Below, one piece after another: positions 43,835 to 53,692 of a DNA stretch of 64,000 bases. A program made the translations under genes and the position numbers. The first letter of the stretch is position 1. Each line of letters begins with the position of its first letter. The stretch comes from JBBIRW01 sp037441565. GTDB lineage: Bacteria > Desulfobacterota > JBBIRW01. The notes under the pieces are model-generated. The model did not search any database. It had not been told where the DNA came from and saw only the letters and a list, made by a program, of their open reading frames with translations. The stretch spans positions 124,001 to 188,000 of the forward strand of contig JBBIRW010000002.1 of assembly GCA_037441565.1 (NCBI GenBank). Direction: 5' to 3'.

Positions 43835-45055
43835 TTATTTCTCAAATATCTCCTCATCTGTTAAATAGCAAGCAGGATCCTGCTCCCATGGGTCGCCATA
43901 TACCCTCTCAGCCCTTACCCTGAAACTCCCTCCACATAGCTTGATCCATCTACATCTTGCGCACCTTCCCTTAAGCAATGGGATCCTATTTTTAAGACCC
44001 CTCATTAAAGGATCGGATGTATCCATCCATATCTCGCTGAAAGGTCTTGTCCTTACATTGCCAAGTGTATAGTGGAGCCAGAACTGATCAGGATGAACGT
44101 TACCGAGATAATCTATACATGCTATACCAACACCCGATGAGTTTGCACCACCGCCATTCCATTCAAGAAATCTATACACTTCCTCTGCCCTCACAGGGTC
44201 CTTTTCCCTTAATCTCAGATATAGATAAACACCATCCACATGATTGTCCACAGTTAATATATCCTTTTTTACTCCCCTCTTTATAAAGTCCTCGGTTCTC
44301 TCTATTATTATATCCATCGCCTTCCGCGTCTCTTCATGTGTTAGATCATCCTTTTCCATATCGGAGCCCCTCCCTGAATAAACAAGATGATAGAAGCAAG
44401 CCCTCTGGATCCCTTCTTTCTCAATGAAATCGAAGATTGCGTGAAGATCATGAAAATTCCTCTTTGTTAATGTTAGCCTCAGCCCCACTTTCTGGCCAAC
44501 TTCCATACAGCTTCTGAACCCCCTTACCGCAAGTTCAAACGCACCCTTAACCCCTCTAAATCTGTCGTTTGTTTCACCAACCCCATCGAGTGAAATACCA
44601 ACATAACTGAATCCTGTTTCTTTAAGTTTCTTTGCTGTTTTCAAATCTATAAGTGTGCCATTTGTAGAAAGTGTCAGCCTCAATCCAAGATCTCTGGCAT
44701 ATCCGGCAAGATAGAATATATCCTTTCTCATCAAAGGCTCTCCACCGGAAAGTAACAGTGCTGGTATCTGAAAATTTGAAAGATCTTTTATCATCTCCTT
44801 TGCTTCTTCTGTTGTTAGCTCTCCGGAATAATTAATATTGTGCGAGTCTGTGTAGCAGTGCACACACGCAAGATTGCATCTCCTTGTTACATTCCACACA
44901 GTTACAGGTCTTCTCTCACTCGCAGACTTCGGGACAGTATGCTCCTTTACTTCGGTTGGATGAGGATCCCCATGCCCATGTCCCCTTTTGTGCCCGTATC
45001 TCAATGGATCACCTGTTGTATCAACGCCACACCACAACTTTGTTATATCTATCAT
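43835..45055 (-). CDS. ahbC: AhbC: 12,18-didecarboxysiroheme deacetylase, radical SAM
   Basis: A 406-residue radical SAM enzyme. AhbC removes the acetyl side chains of didecarboxysiroheme to give iron-coproporphyrin III. The N-terminal ITKLWCGVDTTGDPLRYG is the AhbC/NirJ-type leader, the radical SAM motif CNLACVHC is near residue 61, and C-terminal cluster cysteines lie in CARCRWIKLCGG. A His-rich stretch (GHKRGHGHGDPH) sits near residue 22. The stop of cobA-hemD overlaps its ATG. AhbA/AhbB (siroheme decarboxylase) are not seen in the window. Confidence 0.88.
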   Translation of the reverse strand: MIDITKLWCGVDTTGDPLRYGHKRGHGHGDPHPTEVKEHTVPKSASERRPVTVWNVTRRCNLACVHCYTDSHNINYSGELTTEEAKEMIKDLSNFQIPALLLSGGEPLMRKDIFYLAGYARDLGLRLTLSTNGTLIDLKTAKKLKETGFSYVGISLDGVGETNDRFRGVKGAFELAVRGFRSCMEVGQKVGLRLTLTKRNFHDLHAIFDFIEKEGIQRACFYHLVYSGRGSDMEKDDLTHEETRKAMDIIIERTEDFIKRGVKKDILTVDNHVDGVYLYLRLREKDPVRAEEVYRFLEWNGGGANSSGVGIACIDYLGNVHPDQFWLHYTLGNVRTRPFSEIWMDTSDPLMRGLKNRIPLLKGRCARCRWIKLCGGSFRVRAERVYGDPWEQDPACYLTDEEIFEK

Positions 45056-46587
45056 GACCTGTCCTCCTTATTCCTGAAATACCTCTCAATTACATCGACA
45101 AGAGACGGAATCGTAAACTTTTCAGCAACAACCTCAACCCTGAAACCCATCTCTTCTGCCTTCTTTGCTGTGACAGGACCAATGCATGCAACAGGTATCT
45201 TCTCTTTCCAGGGTTGAATTTCCTCGGAAGAAAACATGGAATGAAAGTTCTCCACTGTGGAAGAACTTGTAAATGTAATCATGTGTATCCTTCCTTCCTG
45301 AAATGCCCTTAAAAGATCGGGCTTCTTCCCCTCTGGCATCACTGTTTCATAGACTTCGACAACATCTACAACCGCACCATTTTTTGATAGCTCATCAGGA
45401 ATAACATCCCTTGCAACCTTCGCCCTTGGAAGTAAAATCCTCATCCCCTCAATACCCTGATTTTTCATTGCCTCGACAACAGCCTCTGCCCTGTATTCAG
45501 ATGGAACCACATCGACCCTGATATGCAGCTCTTCCAGTGCATGCTTTGTTGCCGGACCTATTGCACAGACTTTGAGTCCTTTTAAATCCCTTATATCAAA
45601 ACCTCTCTGAAACATCCTCTTTAAAAAGAACTTAACCCCGTTGACACTCGTAAATATGATCCAATCATAATTATTTAACTGCGAAATGGCAGTATCAATC
45701 TTATCGTAATCTCTGATGGGAACGGTTTCAATAGCTGGAAACTCATAAACAAATGCACCACTCTCTGAAAGCAGCGAGCTCAATGCACTTGCTTGCTCCC
45801 TTGCCCTGGTCACAACGATACCTTTTCCAAATAAGGGTTTCCTTTCAAACCAGTTTAAAAGATCACGAAGAGAAACAACCCCGCCAACAACAGTTACTGC
45901 TGGCGGACCAATTCCTGCCTTTTCCACCTTCTCTGTAATATCAGAGATCTTTCCAATAACAACACACTGATCACCCCTTGTTCCCCACTGAATAACAGCA
46001 ACTGGTGTTTCCTCTGCCATACCTCCTTTAATGAGATTATTCACTATAATCGGAAGATTCTTTACACCCATAAGAAATACGATCGTTCCTTCAAATGTGG
46101 CTATCTTATCCCAGTTTATTCCTGATCCATGTTTATTTTCACCTTCATGACCTGTAACGATTAGAACTGTTGAAGCAAAATCCCTGTGCGTCAACGGGAT
46201 TCCTGCATATGCAGGAACTGCAATTGCTGAACTTACACCAGGAACAACCTCAAAGGATATCCCCATCTTTGCAAGGATCTCAGCCTCCTCTCCTCCCCTG
46301 CCAAACACAAATGGATCACCGCCTTTTAATCTCACAACCTTTTTCCCCTCGAGTGCTTTATTCACTATCAGTTTATTTATCTCATCCTGGCTTAATGAAT
46401 GGAACCCCCCTTTTTTTCCTGCATATATAATTTCTGCATCATCCCTTGCAAATGATAGTAACTCCGGGTTTGCAAGGTAATCATAGATTATTACATCAGC
46501 CTTCCCGATAAGCCTTCTTCCTTTAACTGTTATCAGCTCTGGATCCCAGGGACCTGCACCAACAAGATAAACAATCCCCTTTTTCAT
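45052..46587 (-). CDS. cobA-hemD: Uroporphyrinogen-III C-methyltransferase / uroporphyrinogen-III synthase fusion
   Basis: A 511-residue fusion. The N-terminal SUMT half (1-about 245) has VYLVGAGPWDPELITVKG, VVRLKGGDPFVFGRGGEE and PAYAGIPLTHRDFAS. The C-terminal HemD half (about 250-505) is the two-lobed synthase (VVTRAREQASALSSLL, IFTSVNGVKFF, TFTSSSTVENF). Together they cyclise hydroxymethylbilane to uroporphyrinogen III and methylate it to precorrin-2. The first loop reads GPWDP where GPGDP is usual. ATG overlaps the hemC stop (ATGA) with GGGAGAGG upstream. Confidence 0.95.
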   Translation of the reverse strand: MKKGIVYLVGAGPWDPELITVKGRRLIGKADVIIYDYLANPELLSFARDDAEIIYAGKKGGFHSLSQDEINKLIVNKALEGKKVVRLKGGDPFVFGRGGEEAEILAKMGISFEVVPGVSSAIAVPAYAGIPLTHRDFASTVLIVTGHEGENKHGSGINWDKIATFEGTIVFLMGVKNLPIIVNNLIKGGMAEETPVAVIQWGTRGDQCVVIGKISDITEKVEKAGIGPPAVTVVGGVVSLRDLLNWFERKPLFGKGIVVTRAREQASALSSLLSESGAFVYEFPAIETVPIRDYDKIDTAISQLNNYDWIIFTSVNGVKFFLKRMFQRGFDIRDLKGLKVCAIGPATKHALEELHIRVDVVPSEYRAEAVVEAMKNQGIEGMRILLPRAKVARDVIPDELSKNGAVVDVVEVYETVMPEGKKPDLLRAFQEGRIHMITFTSSSTVENFHSMFSSEEIQPWKEKIPVACIGPVTAKKAEEMGFRVEVVAEKFTIPSLVDVIERYFRNKEDRS

Positions 46588-47546
46588 TTCTCAAACCTCT
46601 CCCTTCCATAAATCTCCTGAAGAATCTTCCTTCCGCCAGTGCTAAGGATCCTCTCAGCGAGCGCATATCCTACACCCTCAGGATCATCAACTCTACCTGT
46701 GATACGATCCCTTATCAGAACATCTCCTGCTAATGTTGCAACCATTCCATGGAGCTCAATGGTATCAGATGTTACTTTTGCATATGCAGCAATGGGGACC
46801 TGACACCCCCCTTCAAGTCTTTTAAGAAATGTCCTCTCCGATCTTATCGCAATTGATGTTTCCTCATGATTAAGCCTTGTAACGATCTCCCTTATCCTGT
46901 CATCTGATTCCCTTATCTCAATACCGATGGAGCCTTGCCCTACTGCAGGGAGGCATATATCCAGTGGAAGGATCTCTTTTTTAATGTTACCAAATCCCAT
47001 CCTCTCAAGCCCCGCCATGGCAAGGATGATACCATCCATCTCCCCTTCCTTAAGCTTTCTTAACCTTGTGTCAACATTACCACGAAGGGGAATAAATCTC
47101 AGGTCCGGTCTTCTGTGTAAAAGCTGTGCCTGCCTCCTCAGACTGCTTGTTCCAATGATTGCACCATTGAAAAGCTCACTGAAGGGTATCCCTCTTTTTG
47201 AAATAAACACATCACGAGGATCATCCCTTTCGGTCATTGCACATATCTCAAGTCCATCGGGAATCTGTGTGGGAATATCTTTCATGCTATGGACAGCTAT
47301 ATCAATATTACCCTTTAAAAGAGCCTCCTCTATCTCCTTTACAAAAAGCCCCTTTCCACCTATTTTTGCAAGGGGTGCATCGAGAATCTTATCACCAGTT
47401 GTCTTTATCTTTACGATTTCGATCTGGAGGTCGGGAAAATTCTCGAGGATTTTCCTTCTAACATAATCGCTCTGCCACAGGGCAAGTGCACTTCCTCTTG
47501 TTCCAATCCTTATCCTTTTATTCACCTTCCTTTGCCTCATCATCAA
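46584..47546 (-). CDS. hemC: Porphobilinogen deaminase (hydroxymethylbilane synthase)
   Basis: Up to 320 residues. It polymerises four porphobilinogens. Conserved: RIGTRGSALALWQ, VHSMKDIPT, GTSSLRRQAQ and the dipyrromethane-cofactor cysteine in LEGGCQVPIAA. The start is ambiguous: ATG 47546 overlaps the hemA end by 29 bp; GTG 47525 (MNKRIRIGTRGS) with AAAGGA nearby gives the more usual N-terminus. In the operon it lies between hemA and cobA-hemD. Confidence 0.96.
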   Translation of the reverse strand: MMMRQRKVNKRIRIGTRGSALALWQSDYVRRKILENFPDLQIEIVKIKTTGDKILDAPLAKIGGKGLFVKEIEEALLKGNIDIAVHSMKDIPTQIPDGLEICAMTERDDPRDVFISKRGIPFSELFNGAIIGTSSLRRQAQLLHRRPDLRFIPLRGNVDTRLRKLKEGEMDGIILAMAGLERMGFGNIKKEILPLDICLPAVGQGSIGIEIRESDDRIREIVTRLNHEETSIAIRSERTFLKRLEGGCQVPIAAYAKVTSDTIELHGMVATLAGDVLIRDRITGRVDDPEGVGYALAERILSTGGRKILQEIYGRERFEK

Positions 47547-48801
47547 TATTGAAAAGCTTTCTCGCAGCGGCTATGTAAAGATTGCCGTCTCTGCCTGCTG
47601 CCTCTTCCTTAAGGATAGTTACAGGATGATGCAGAATCTTATTAACAATGGATGCACTCATGAGTTCAATTATTCTTTTTTCTTCTTCAGAGAGATTTTT
47701 AAGGGAAAGAAGTGTTTTCTCGAGCTCCCTTTTTCTTATCTCTTCCGCCTTCTCCCTGATAGAAACTATGGTGGGTGTGACTTGAAGGACACTCATCCAG
47801 TGTATGAACTGTTTCACCTCGGCAGCTATAATCTGCTCAGCCTTCTCCGCTTCCTTCATTCTTTCCCTTAAATTTGTCTCAACAACTTCCTTGAGATCAT
47901 CTATGTTGTAAAGGAAGACATTGTCAATAGCATCTACTGAAGGATCTATGTCCCTCGGGACAGCGATATCTATGAAAAATACGGATCTTCCCTTCCTTAA
48001 CCTCATGACTTCTCTAACCTTCTCAGGAACTATGATAAAGCTTGTTGATCCTGTGGATGTTATCACTATATCCACATTCCTCATTGCAGTGTAAAGTTCA
48101 TCAAAGGGTATGGCTTTTCCTTTAAATTCCTGCGCAAGTTTTATCGCACGCTCATAAGTCCTGTTGGTGACATATACATCCTTTATCCCCGTATTTATCA
48201 GATGCTTTACAGCAAGCTCAGCCATCTCTCCGGCACCAACAACCATAACAATCTTATCGGAAAGTGTTTCAAAGATTTTCTTTGCAAGCTCAACAGCAGC
48301 ATAACTAATGGAAACAGCACTGGATCCGATCTTTGTTTCCGTCCTTATTCTTTTTGCAACTGAAAAAGCCTTATGAAAAAGTTTATTAAGTATTGCGCTG
48401 CATGCCCTATGTTTGCACGCTACACTATAAGCCTCTTTTACCTGACCTAATATTTGAGGCTCACCTATGACCATGGAATCAAGACTGGAAGAGACCCTGA
48501 AGAGATGTAAAACAGCTTCCTCATTGCTATAAGTGTAAAGATGATTTTCAAGAACCTCAGGAGAAATAGAATGGTATTTTGATAAAAAGAATTTAACCTC
48601 GCTTATTCCCGCATGCACTTCCGGCGTTACTGCATAGATTTCAACACGATTACATGTGCACAATATCACTGCCTCACTCACACTGGCAAGGGAAAGGAGC
48701 ATCCTGAATGCATCTCCCATCTCTTCCTGGGAAAACGTTATCGCTTCCCTTACCTCAACTGGTGCTGTTTTATGATTGAGACCAACAACAATCAGATGCA
48801 T
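47518..48801 (-). CDS. hemA: Glutamyl-tRNA reductase
   Basis: A 427-residue NADPH-dependent enzyme making glutamate-1-semialdehyde from glutamyl-tRNA, the entry of the C5 pathway. Motifs: GLNHKTAPVEVRE near the start, the catalytic cysteine in LCTCNRVEIY near residue 50, GEPQILGQVKEAY and VVGAGEMAELAVKHL (NADPH loop), plus the C-terminal dimerisation helix region. The partner hemL is not in the window. ATG 48801 lies just after the ccsA-like gene. Confidence 0.97.
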   Translation of the reverse strand: MHLIVVGLNHKTAPVEVREAITFSQEEMGDAFRMLLSLASVSEAVILCTCNRVEIYAVTPEVHAGISEVKFFLSKYHSISPEVLENHLYTYSNEEAVLHLFRVSSSLDSMVIGEPQILGQVKEAYSVACKHRACSAILNKLFHKAFSVAKRIRTETKIGSSAVSISYAAVELAKKIFETLSDKIVMVVGAGEMAELAVKHLINTGIKDVYVTNRTYERAIKLAQEFKGKAIPFDELYTAMRNVDIVITSTGSTSFIIVPEKVREVMRLRKGRSVFFIDIAVPRDIDPSVDAIDNVFLYNIDDLKEVVETNLRERMKEAEKAEQIIAAEVKQFIHWMSVLQVTPTIVSIREKAEEIRKRELEKTLLSLKNLSEEEKRIIELMSASIVNKILHHPVTILKEEAAGRDGNLYIAAARKLFNIDDEAKEGE

Positions 48802-48809
48802 AATTGCCC

Positions 48810-49640
48810 TTAATAAAAATGATGATAACCAGTAAGAAATATATTAACTCCAAGATATGAGAAACTCACTATTATAAATCCAAATATTGCAAGAATAGCA
48901 GCCTTCTTTCCTCTCCACCCTTTTATCAGTCGAGCATGGATCATACCCGCATATAAAAACCATGTTAGCACTGACCAGATTACTTTCGGATCGTATCGCC
49001 ATGGGATATTAAGTGTATATTCTGCACCGATTGCACCTATGATGAGACCCACAGTAAGTAGCGGAAATCCTATGGTAAGGCACCGAAAATTAACCCTGTC
49101 CAGTGTCTCAAGGGATGGGAGTGAAGAAATCCTGACAAGTGCCTTCCTTTTCTTTTTTAACCTATATTCCTGGATTAGATAAAGGATCCCCGCACAGAAT
49201 GCAAGTGCGAAAAGGGAATCCCCTAGCAGAGAGAAGGTAACATGAAGCGGCACCCATGCACTTTTAAAGATACCTGACCATGGTTCTCTTGTAGTCACAG
49301 CACTCCACCCCTTTGAGAATGAAATAAGAACAGCAATAAATGCAAGTGGTGAAATAAAGGAACCCATAACATGAATTCTGAAGTTAATAAGCATGAGCAG
49401 AAAAATTCCAACAAGGGTCCAGCTATAAAAGGAGAGGGAAAGTGGAAGACTCCCAAAAGGAAGACTTCCAAATACAAGGAATCTATATATGAGTGATAGC
49501 GTATGCACAGAGAAGGCAAGGATCATGCACCATGTTGCCCATCGTGAAAAGAAATCCTTCTGATGAACAAGGTGTCCCAGATAAAGAAATGTTGAAAGGA
49601 GATAGAGGAATATTGTTAGATTGAAAAGGATCAAGCCCAT
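48810..49640 (-). CDS. CcsA/HemX-like cytochrome c assembly membrane protein
   Basis: A 276-residue protein with about eight transmembrane segments. Family features are HVTFSLLGDSLFALAFCAGILY near residue 133 and conserved histidines. The tryptophan-rich heme-handling motif is weak: where CcsA has a WG-x-x-W-x-WDPKE type sequence, this reads NIPWRYDPKVIWS. It is therefore more like HemX, which is commonly encoded next to hemA and influences its level or heme transport. It sits between the precorrin-2 dehydrogenase and hemA genes. Confidence 0.8.
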   Translation of the reverse strand: MGLILFNLTIFLYLLSTFLYLGHLVHQKDFFSRWATWCMILAFSVHTLSLIYRFLVFGSLPFGSLPLSLSFYSWTLVGIFLLMLINFRIHVMGSFISPLAFIAVLISFSKGWSAVTTREPWSGIFKSAWVPLHVTFSLLGDSLFALAFCAGILYLIQEYRLKKKRKALVRISSLPSLETLDRVNFRCLTIGFPLLTVGLIIGAIGAEYTLNIPWRYDPKVIWSVLTWFLYAGMIHARLIKGWRGKKAAILAIFGFIIVSFSYLGVNIFLTGYHHFY

Positions 49641-49643
49641 TTT

Positions 49644-50306
49644 TTAAACTTTAATCCCGAGTTTATCAAGGGAGAAATCCTCGCCTAACTTTTCCCTGAG
49701 CAGGGAGTCGATTTCATTGAACCTCCCCTTCCTTATCCATTGAAGTATAGGAGAATTTACAAGATATTCAAAGATCGCCTTCCTTTCCTCAGGTGAATAT
49801 CTGTATGCACTTATTCTCTTCCTTACGGCACCAAGAATCTCAAGCAAAATTCCATATTCATCTCCTATGATCCTTTCCAGATCTTCCCTTAACTTTCGGG
49901 AAAGTGCAGGACTTTTACCTGAGGTGGATATGGTTATAAGTAGATCGCCCCTTTCAATTACAGATGGAACTGTGAAATGGCATTTTGCGGGATTGTCCAC
50001 AACATTGAGAAGAACACCCATCTCTTCTGCTTCCTTCCATACCTCTTCATTTACCTCATCCTTATCCGTAGCACTTATAGCAAGAAAGAACCCCTTGAGA
50101 TCACCCTTCTGGTAGCTTCTATCTATATAATTAACCATTCCCTCATCCACAAGCTTCCTTATGCGTGATGTAATAGTTGGACTGATTACAGTAACCAGCC
50201 CTCCACACTTTAAAAGAAGCTCCACCTTCCTTTCCGCAACATTCCCCCCACCTATTACCAGACACCTCTTACCCCTTATGTCAAGATTAACAGGATAAAA
50301 CCTCAT
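49644..50306 (-). CDS. Precorrin-2 dehydrogenase / sirohydrochlorin ferrochelatase (Met8/CysG-N type)
   Basis: A 220-residue bifunctional enzyme that oxidises precorrin-2 with NAD and inserts iron to give siroheme. N-terminal MRFYPVNLDIRGKRCLVIGGGNVAERKV, split here as FYPVNLDIRGKRCLVIGG and GNVAERKVELLL, is the NAD-binding part. ISATDKDEVNEEV holds the likely catalytic Asp and VVDNPAKCHFTVPS follows. Siroheme is the branch intermediate that the AhbA-D enzymes turn into heme, so leading the operon with this gene makes sense. Start: ATG 50306, with a -10/-35 pair upstream. Confidence 0.93.
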   Translation of the reverse strand: MRFYPVNLDIRGKRCLVIGGGNVAERKVELLLKCGGLVTVISPTITSRIRKLVDEGMVNYIDRSYQKGDLKGFFLAISATDKDEVNEEVWKEAEEMGVLLNVVDNPAKCHFTVPSVIERGDLLITISTSGKSPALSRKLREDLERIIGDEYGILLEILGAVRKRISAYRYSPEERKAIFEYLVNSPILQWIRKGRFNEIDSLLREKLGEDFSLDKLGIKV

Positions 50307-50329
50307 TGGATTGACACTATGACTTTTAA

Positions 50330-50360
50330 ATTATAGCATTTTTTGAACCTGAGGTGTCAT
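50330..50360 (-). promoter_or_regulatory. Candidate promoter of the heme operon
   Basis: Minus strand: perfect TATAAT at 50335-50330 and ATGACA at 50360-50355 with a 19-base spacer, just upstream of the first heme-operon gene. Predicted start near 50323. The spacer is slightly long. Confidence 0.45.
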
Positions 50361-50373
50361 AATTTTTGCTGAA

Positions 50374-51900
50374 ATGAAAATCCCCATGATCCTTTTACCA
50401 ATCCTATTATGCCTCATCTTCACCCCCTCATGCTCCCAACCATCGATTCCTGATGGCTATGTGATTGTTGCACTTGAATCCAATCCATCATCACTCGATC
50501 CAAGGATAGCAACGGATGCATCCTCGCAGAAGATAATAAGGCTTATATTCAATGGTCTGGTAAAACTTGATGAAAATATGAGACCAGCTCCGGACCTTGC
50601 CATTCGATGGGAAAAGATCAATGATCTAACTTTCCTATTTCACCTGAGAAAGGGGGTGAAATTCCACAATGGTAAGGAACTCACTTCAGAGGATGTAAAA
50701 TTTACATTCAAAAGCATCCTTAACCCATCGCTCTCATCTCCCCACAGGGGTTCATACCAGTATATTAAATCGATCGAGGAGAGGGGAAGGTATGCTGTTA
50801 TCTTCAGATTAAAAAAACCCTATTCACCCTTTCTTACAACTATGACCATGCCCATTATCCCTGCTGATTACAATGATAAGGAAAATCCACCGCCAGGGAC
50901 AGGACCTTTCAAGTTTGTCAGATGGATTCAGGATGAATGGATTGAGCTCAAGGCAAATGATGGATTCTTCGATGGGGAGGTTCGAATAAAAGGGGTTATT
51001 TTCAGGATCATACCTGATGATACAAGTAGATTCCTTGAGCTTCAGAAGGGCAATATCCATCTCATACTGAATGCCATTGAACCGGAGGTGCTACCACTTG
51101 TAAATAAAAGATCACGATTGTTTAATATCATGACCCGTCCTGGAACGAACTACTCATACCTTGGGTTCAACCTCCATGATCCCATACTCCGTGACAGAAG
51201 GGTAAGGGAGGCGATAGCAAGGGGTATTGACAGGGATACAATCATAAAAGAGATATTGAAGGGATTTGCTTATCCCGCAAAGGGTATTCTACCTCCTATG
51301 CACTGGGCACATGAAGGGGATGTTGAAGTATACACATATAATCCTGTGAGAGCCAGGAAACTGCTGGATGAGGCAGGTTTCTTTGATCCAGATGGTCCGG
51401 GTCCGAAAAAGAGGTTCAGACTTCTTTATAAAACCTCACAGAATAAATTAAGAAGGAGGATTGCAGAAGTCATACAGGCGCAGCTTGCACAGATAGGTAT
51501 CGATGTTGAGATAAGAAGTTATGAATGGGGAACATTCTATTCTGATATAAAATCGGGGAATTTTCAGATCTACTCCCTCACATGGGTTGGTGTAACAGAT
51601 CCAGATATCTACTATTACATCTTTCATTCATCAAGCACTCCGCCAAATGGGGCGAACAGGGGTGGATATAGAAATCCTGAGGTTGATTCACTATTAGAGA
51701 GGGGGAGGGTGGAAGGAGATGAAAAAAGGAGAAAGGAGATATATTCAAAGATTCAAAAGATCATCGTAAAGGATCTTCCATATATAAGCCTTTACCATAG
51801 CGTGAATATAGCAGTTGTTAAAAAAGGGCTTGTTGGTTTTATACTCTACCCCGATGAAAGTCTTATATCACTCAGATATGCTTCGTTTAACAGGGAGTGA
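50374..51900 (+). CDS. Dipeptide/oligopeptide-type ABC transporter substrate-binding protein
   Basis: A 508-residue SBP_bac_5 family receptor, exported: a signal peptide (about 1-20) ends in a cysteine (FTPSC) that could be a lipid anchor, though the lipobox is not ideal. Conserved LDPRIATDASSQKIIRLIFNG-type start, LTFLFHLRKGVKFHNGK and YSYLGFNLHDP segments are visible. It binds peptides, nickel-like ligands or sugars in the family; the ligand is unknown here. The two permease genes follow at once (5 and -20 bp). No ATPase genes are present, so these must be encoded elsewhere. Confidence 0.9.
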   Translation: MKIPMILLPILLCLIFTPSCSQPSIPDGYVIVALESNPSSLDPRIATDASSQKIIRLIFNGLVKLDENMRPAPDLAIRWEKINDLTFLFHLRKGVKFHNGKELTSEDVKFTFKSILNPSLSSPHRGSYQYIKSIEERGRYAVIFRLKKPYSPFLTTMTMPIIPADYNDKENPPPGTGPFKFVRWIQDEWIELKANDGFFDGEVRIKGVIFRIIPDDTSRFLELQKGNIHLILNAIEPEVLPLVNKRSRLFNIMTRPGTNYSYLGFNLHDPILRDRRVREAIARGIDRDTIIKEILKGFAYPAKGILPPMHWAHEGDVEVYTYNPVRARKLLDEAGFFDPDGPGPKKRFRLLYKTSQNKLRRRIAEVIQAQLAQIGIDVEIRSYEWGTFYSDIKSGNFQIYSLTWVGVTDPDIYYYIFHSSSTPPNGANRGGYRNPEVDSLLERGRVEGDEKRRKEIYSKIQKIIVKDLPYISLYHSVNIAVVKKGLVGFILYPDESLISLRYASFNRE

Positions 51901-51904
51901 ATTT

Positions 51905-52837
51905 ATGAGGAAATTTTTGATAAGAAGAATACTTCTTTTCGTTCCTGTTTTGCTTGGAACCCTCACGATTGCCTTCTCCATTATCCACCTCATTCCAGGC
52001 GACCCGGTAGATATAATCCTTGGTGAAAATGCATTGCCTGCTGATAAAGATGCACTAAGGAAGGCCTTGAAGCTCGATCTTCCACTCCACAGGCAGTATA
52101 TTACATTCCTTTCCGGGCTCTTCAAAGGAGATCTTGGATATTCAATCTATACCAAACAACCTGTGATAAGAACAGTAATGGAAAGGTACCCGGCAACGAT
52201 TGAGCTTGCCTTAGCCTCCATCATTTTCTCTGTATTATTTTCCTTCCCCCTGGGAATAGTTGCAGCTATTTACAAGGATAGATGGCCTGACCATATAACT
52301 CGATTCTTCTCACTTACTGGCCTGTGCATGCCAAACTTCTTCCTTGCCCCCATCCTTATAATCATATTTTCTATAGAACTGGGACTCCTCCCTGTATCAG
52401 GTACCGGTGGGATACAGAACATTATACTACCCTCGATCACCCTTGGCTTCGGGATGTCCTCTATATTGACAAGAATGATCAGGTCATCACTCTATGAGGT
52501 ATTGAATGATGATTATATAAGGGGAGCAAAAGCAAAAGGGGTTGATAATTTTTCCATTCTATTAAAACACGCACTTCCCAATGCACTTATCCCCGTTATA
52601 ACAATCCTTGCCATGCAATTCGGGTCACTCCTTGCAGGATCCATTATTACGGAAACCATATTTTCATGGCCTGGAATTGGAAGACTTGTGATCCAGTCCA
52701 TTTATGCAAGGGACTACCCCCTGTTGCAAGGTTGTTTAATTTTTATCTCACTCAGTTACCAGTTTATAAATCTTATACTTGATCTACTTTACGCCTTTAT
52801 AGATCCAAGGATAAGATATGAAAAAGGGGTTCTTTAA
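51905..52837 (+). CDS. dppB: Dipeptide-type ABC transporter permease, DppB-like
   Basis: About 310 residues from ATG 51905 (GGGAG upstream); earlier in-frame starts lie inside the binding-protein gene. The N-terminus FLIRRILLFVPVLLGTLTIA is the usual first helix, followed by HLIPGDP, about six membrane spans and the EAA loop (YIRGAKAKGVDNFSILLKHA). It pairs with the next gene, whose start overlaps its end by 20 bp. Confidence 0.93.
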   Translation: MRKFLIRRILLFVPVLLGTLTIAFSIIHLIPGDPVDIILGENALPADKDALRKALKLDLPLHRQYITFLSGLFKGDLGYSIYTKQPVIRTVMERYPATIELALASIIFSVLFSFPLGIVAAIYKDRWPDHITRFFSLTGLCMPNFFLAPILIIIFSIELGLLPVSGTGGIQNIILPSITLGFGMSSILTRMIRSSLYEVLNDDYIRGAKAKGVDNFSILLKHALPNALIPVITILAMQFGSLLAGSIITETIFSWPGIGRLVIQSIYARDYPLLQGCLIFISLSYQFINLILDLLYAFIDPRIRYEKGVL

Positions 52838-53639
52838 TAAAAAATCGAACATCTTCTCCCTCCTGATCATTTTCCTTTTCCTATGCTGCTCCCTTTTCGC
52901 CCCCCTTATTTCTCCCCATGATCCTTATGAGATCCACCTTGACAGTAGCCTCCGCGGCCCATCCAGATCATTCCCATGTGGGCAGGACAATCTTGGAAGG
53001 GATGTGTTAAGCAGACTGATTCATGGATCAAGGGTTTCAATGACTGTAAGTATAGCAACTGTGTCTGTTTCCCTTATAATAGGGATACTTATCGGTTCAA
53101 TAGCAGGATATTTCAGCGGCTGGGCAGATGAATTGATAATGAGATTGATAGATATACTTCTTGCCTTCCCCGGGATACTCCTTGCAATTGCTCTTTCCTC
53201 CGTGCTTGGTCCTTCTCTCAAAAATATTGTAATCGCCCTTTCAGCTATAGGCTGGACAGGTTATGCAAGGATTACAAGGGCACAATTCCTGAGCATAAGG
53301 GAAAGGGATTTTGTAATTGCTGCAAAATCATCAGGTGCCTCTGCGGGAAGGATAATAATAAAACATATCCTACCAAATGCACTTTCCCCACTCCTTGTGG
53401 AAGCGAGCTTTGGAATGGCAGGGGCAGTAGTTGCAGAGGGAGCATTGAGTTTTCTTGGACTGGGGATCCAGCCTCCATACCCCAGCTGGGGCTCAATGCT
53501 TGGTGAGGGGAGGGATTATCTCTTGATTGCTTCCCATCTTACTATTTTTCCAGGGATCGCCATCATGGCTATTGTCCTCGCCTTCAATTTTATAGGTGAC
53601 GGCTTAAGGGACCTTATGGACATTAGAGAAACAAAATAG
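52818..53639 (+). CDS. dppC: Dipeptide-type ABC transporter permease, DppC-like
   Basis: A 273-residue inner-membrane permease. GTDNLGRD-type motif is seen as GQDNLGRDVLSRLIHGSR near residue 54; the EAA loop FVIAAKSSGASAGRIIIKHI contacts the ATPase; and GALSFLGLGIQPPYPSWG is near 210. It is the third gene of the binding-protein/permease unit. Confidence 0.94.
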   Translation: MKKGFFNKKSNIFSLLIIFLFLCCSLFAPLISPHDPYEIHLDSSLRGPSRSFPCGQDNLGRDVLSRLIHGSRVSMTVSIATVSVSLIIGILIGSIAGYFSGWADELIMRLIDILLAFPGILLAIALSSVLGPSLKNIVIALSAIGWTGYARITRAQFLSIRERDFVIAAKSSGASAGRIIIKHILPNALSPLLVEASFGMAGAVVAEGALSFLGLGIQPPYPSWGSMLGEGRDYLLIASHLTIFPGIAIMAIVLAFNFIGDGLRDLMDIRETK

Positions 53640-53692
53640 ATATGGGTACTTGACCCTTAGGGAGGTGTATCATAAGATTTAATTTAAGAGAA

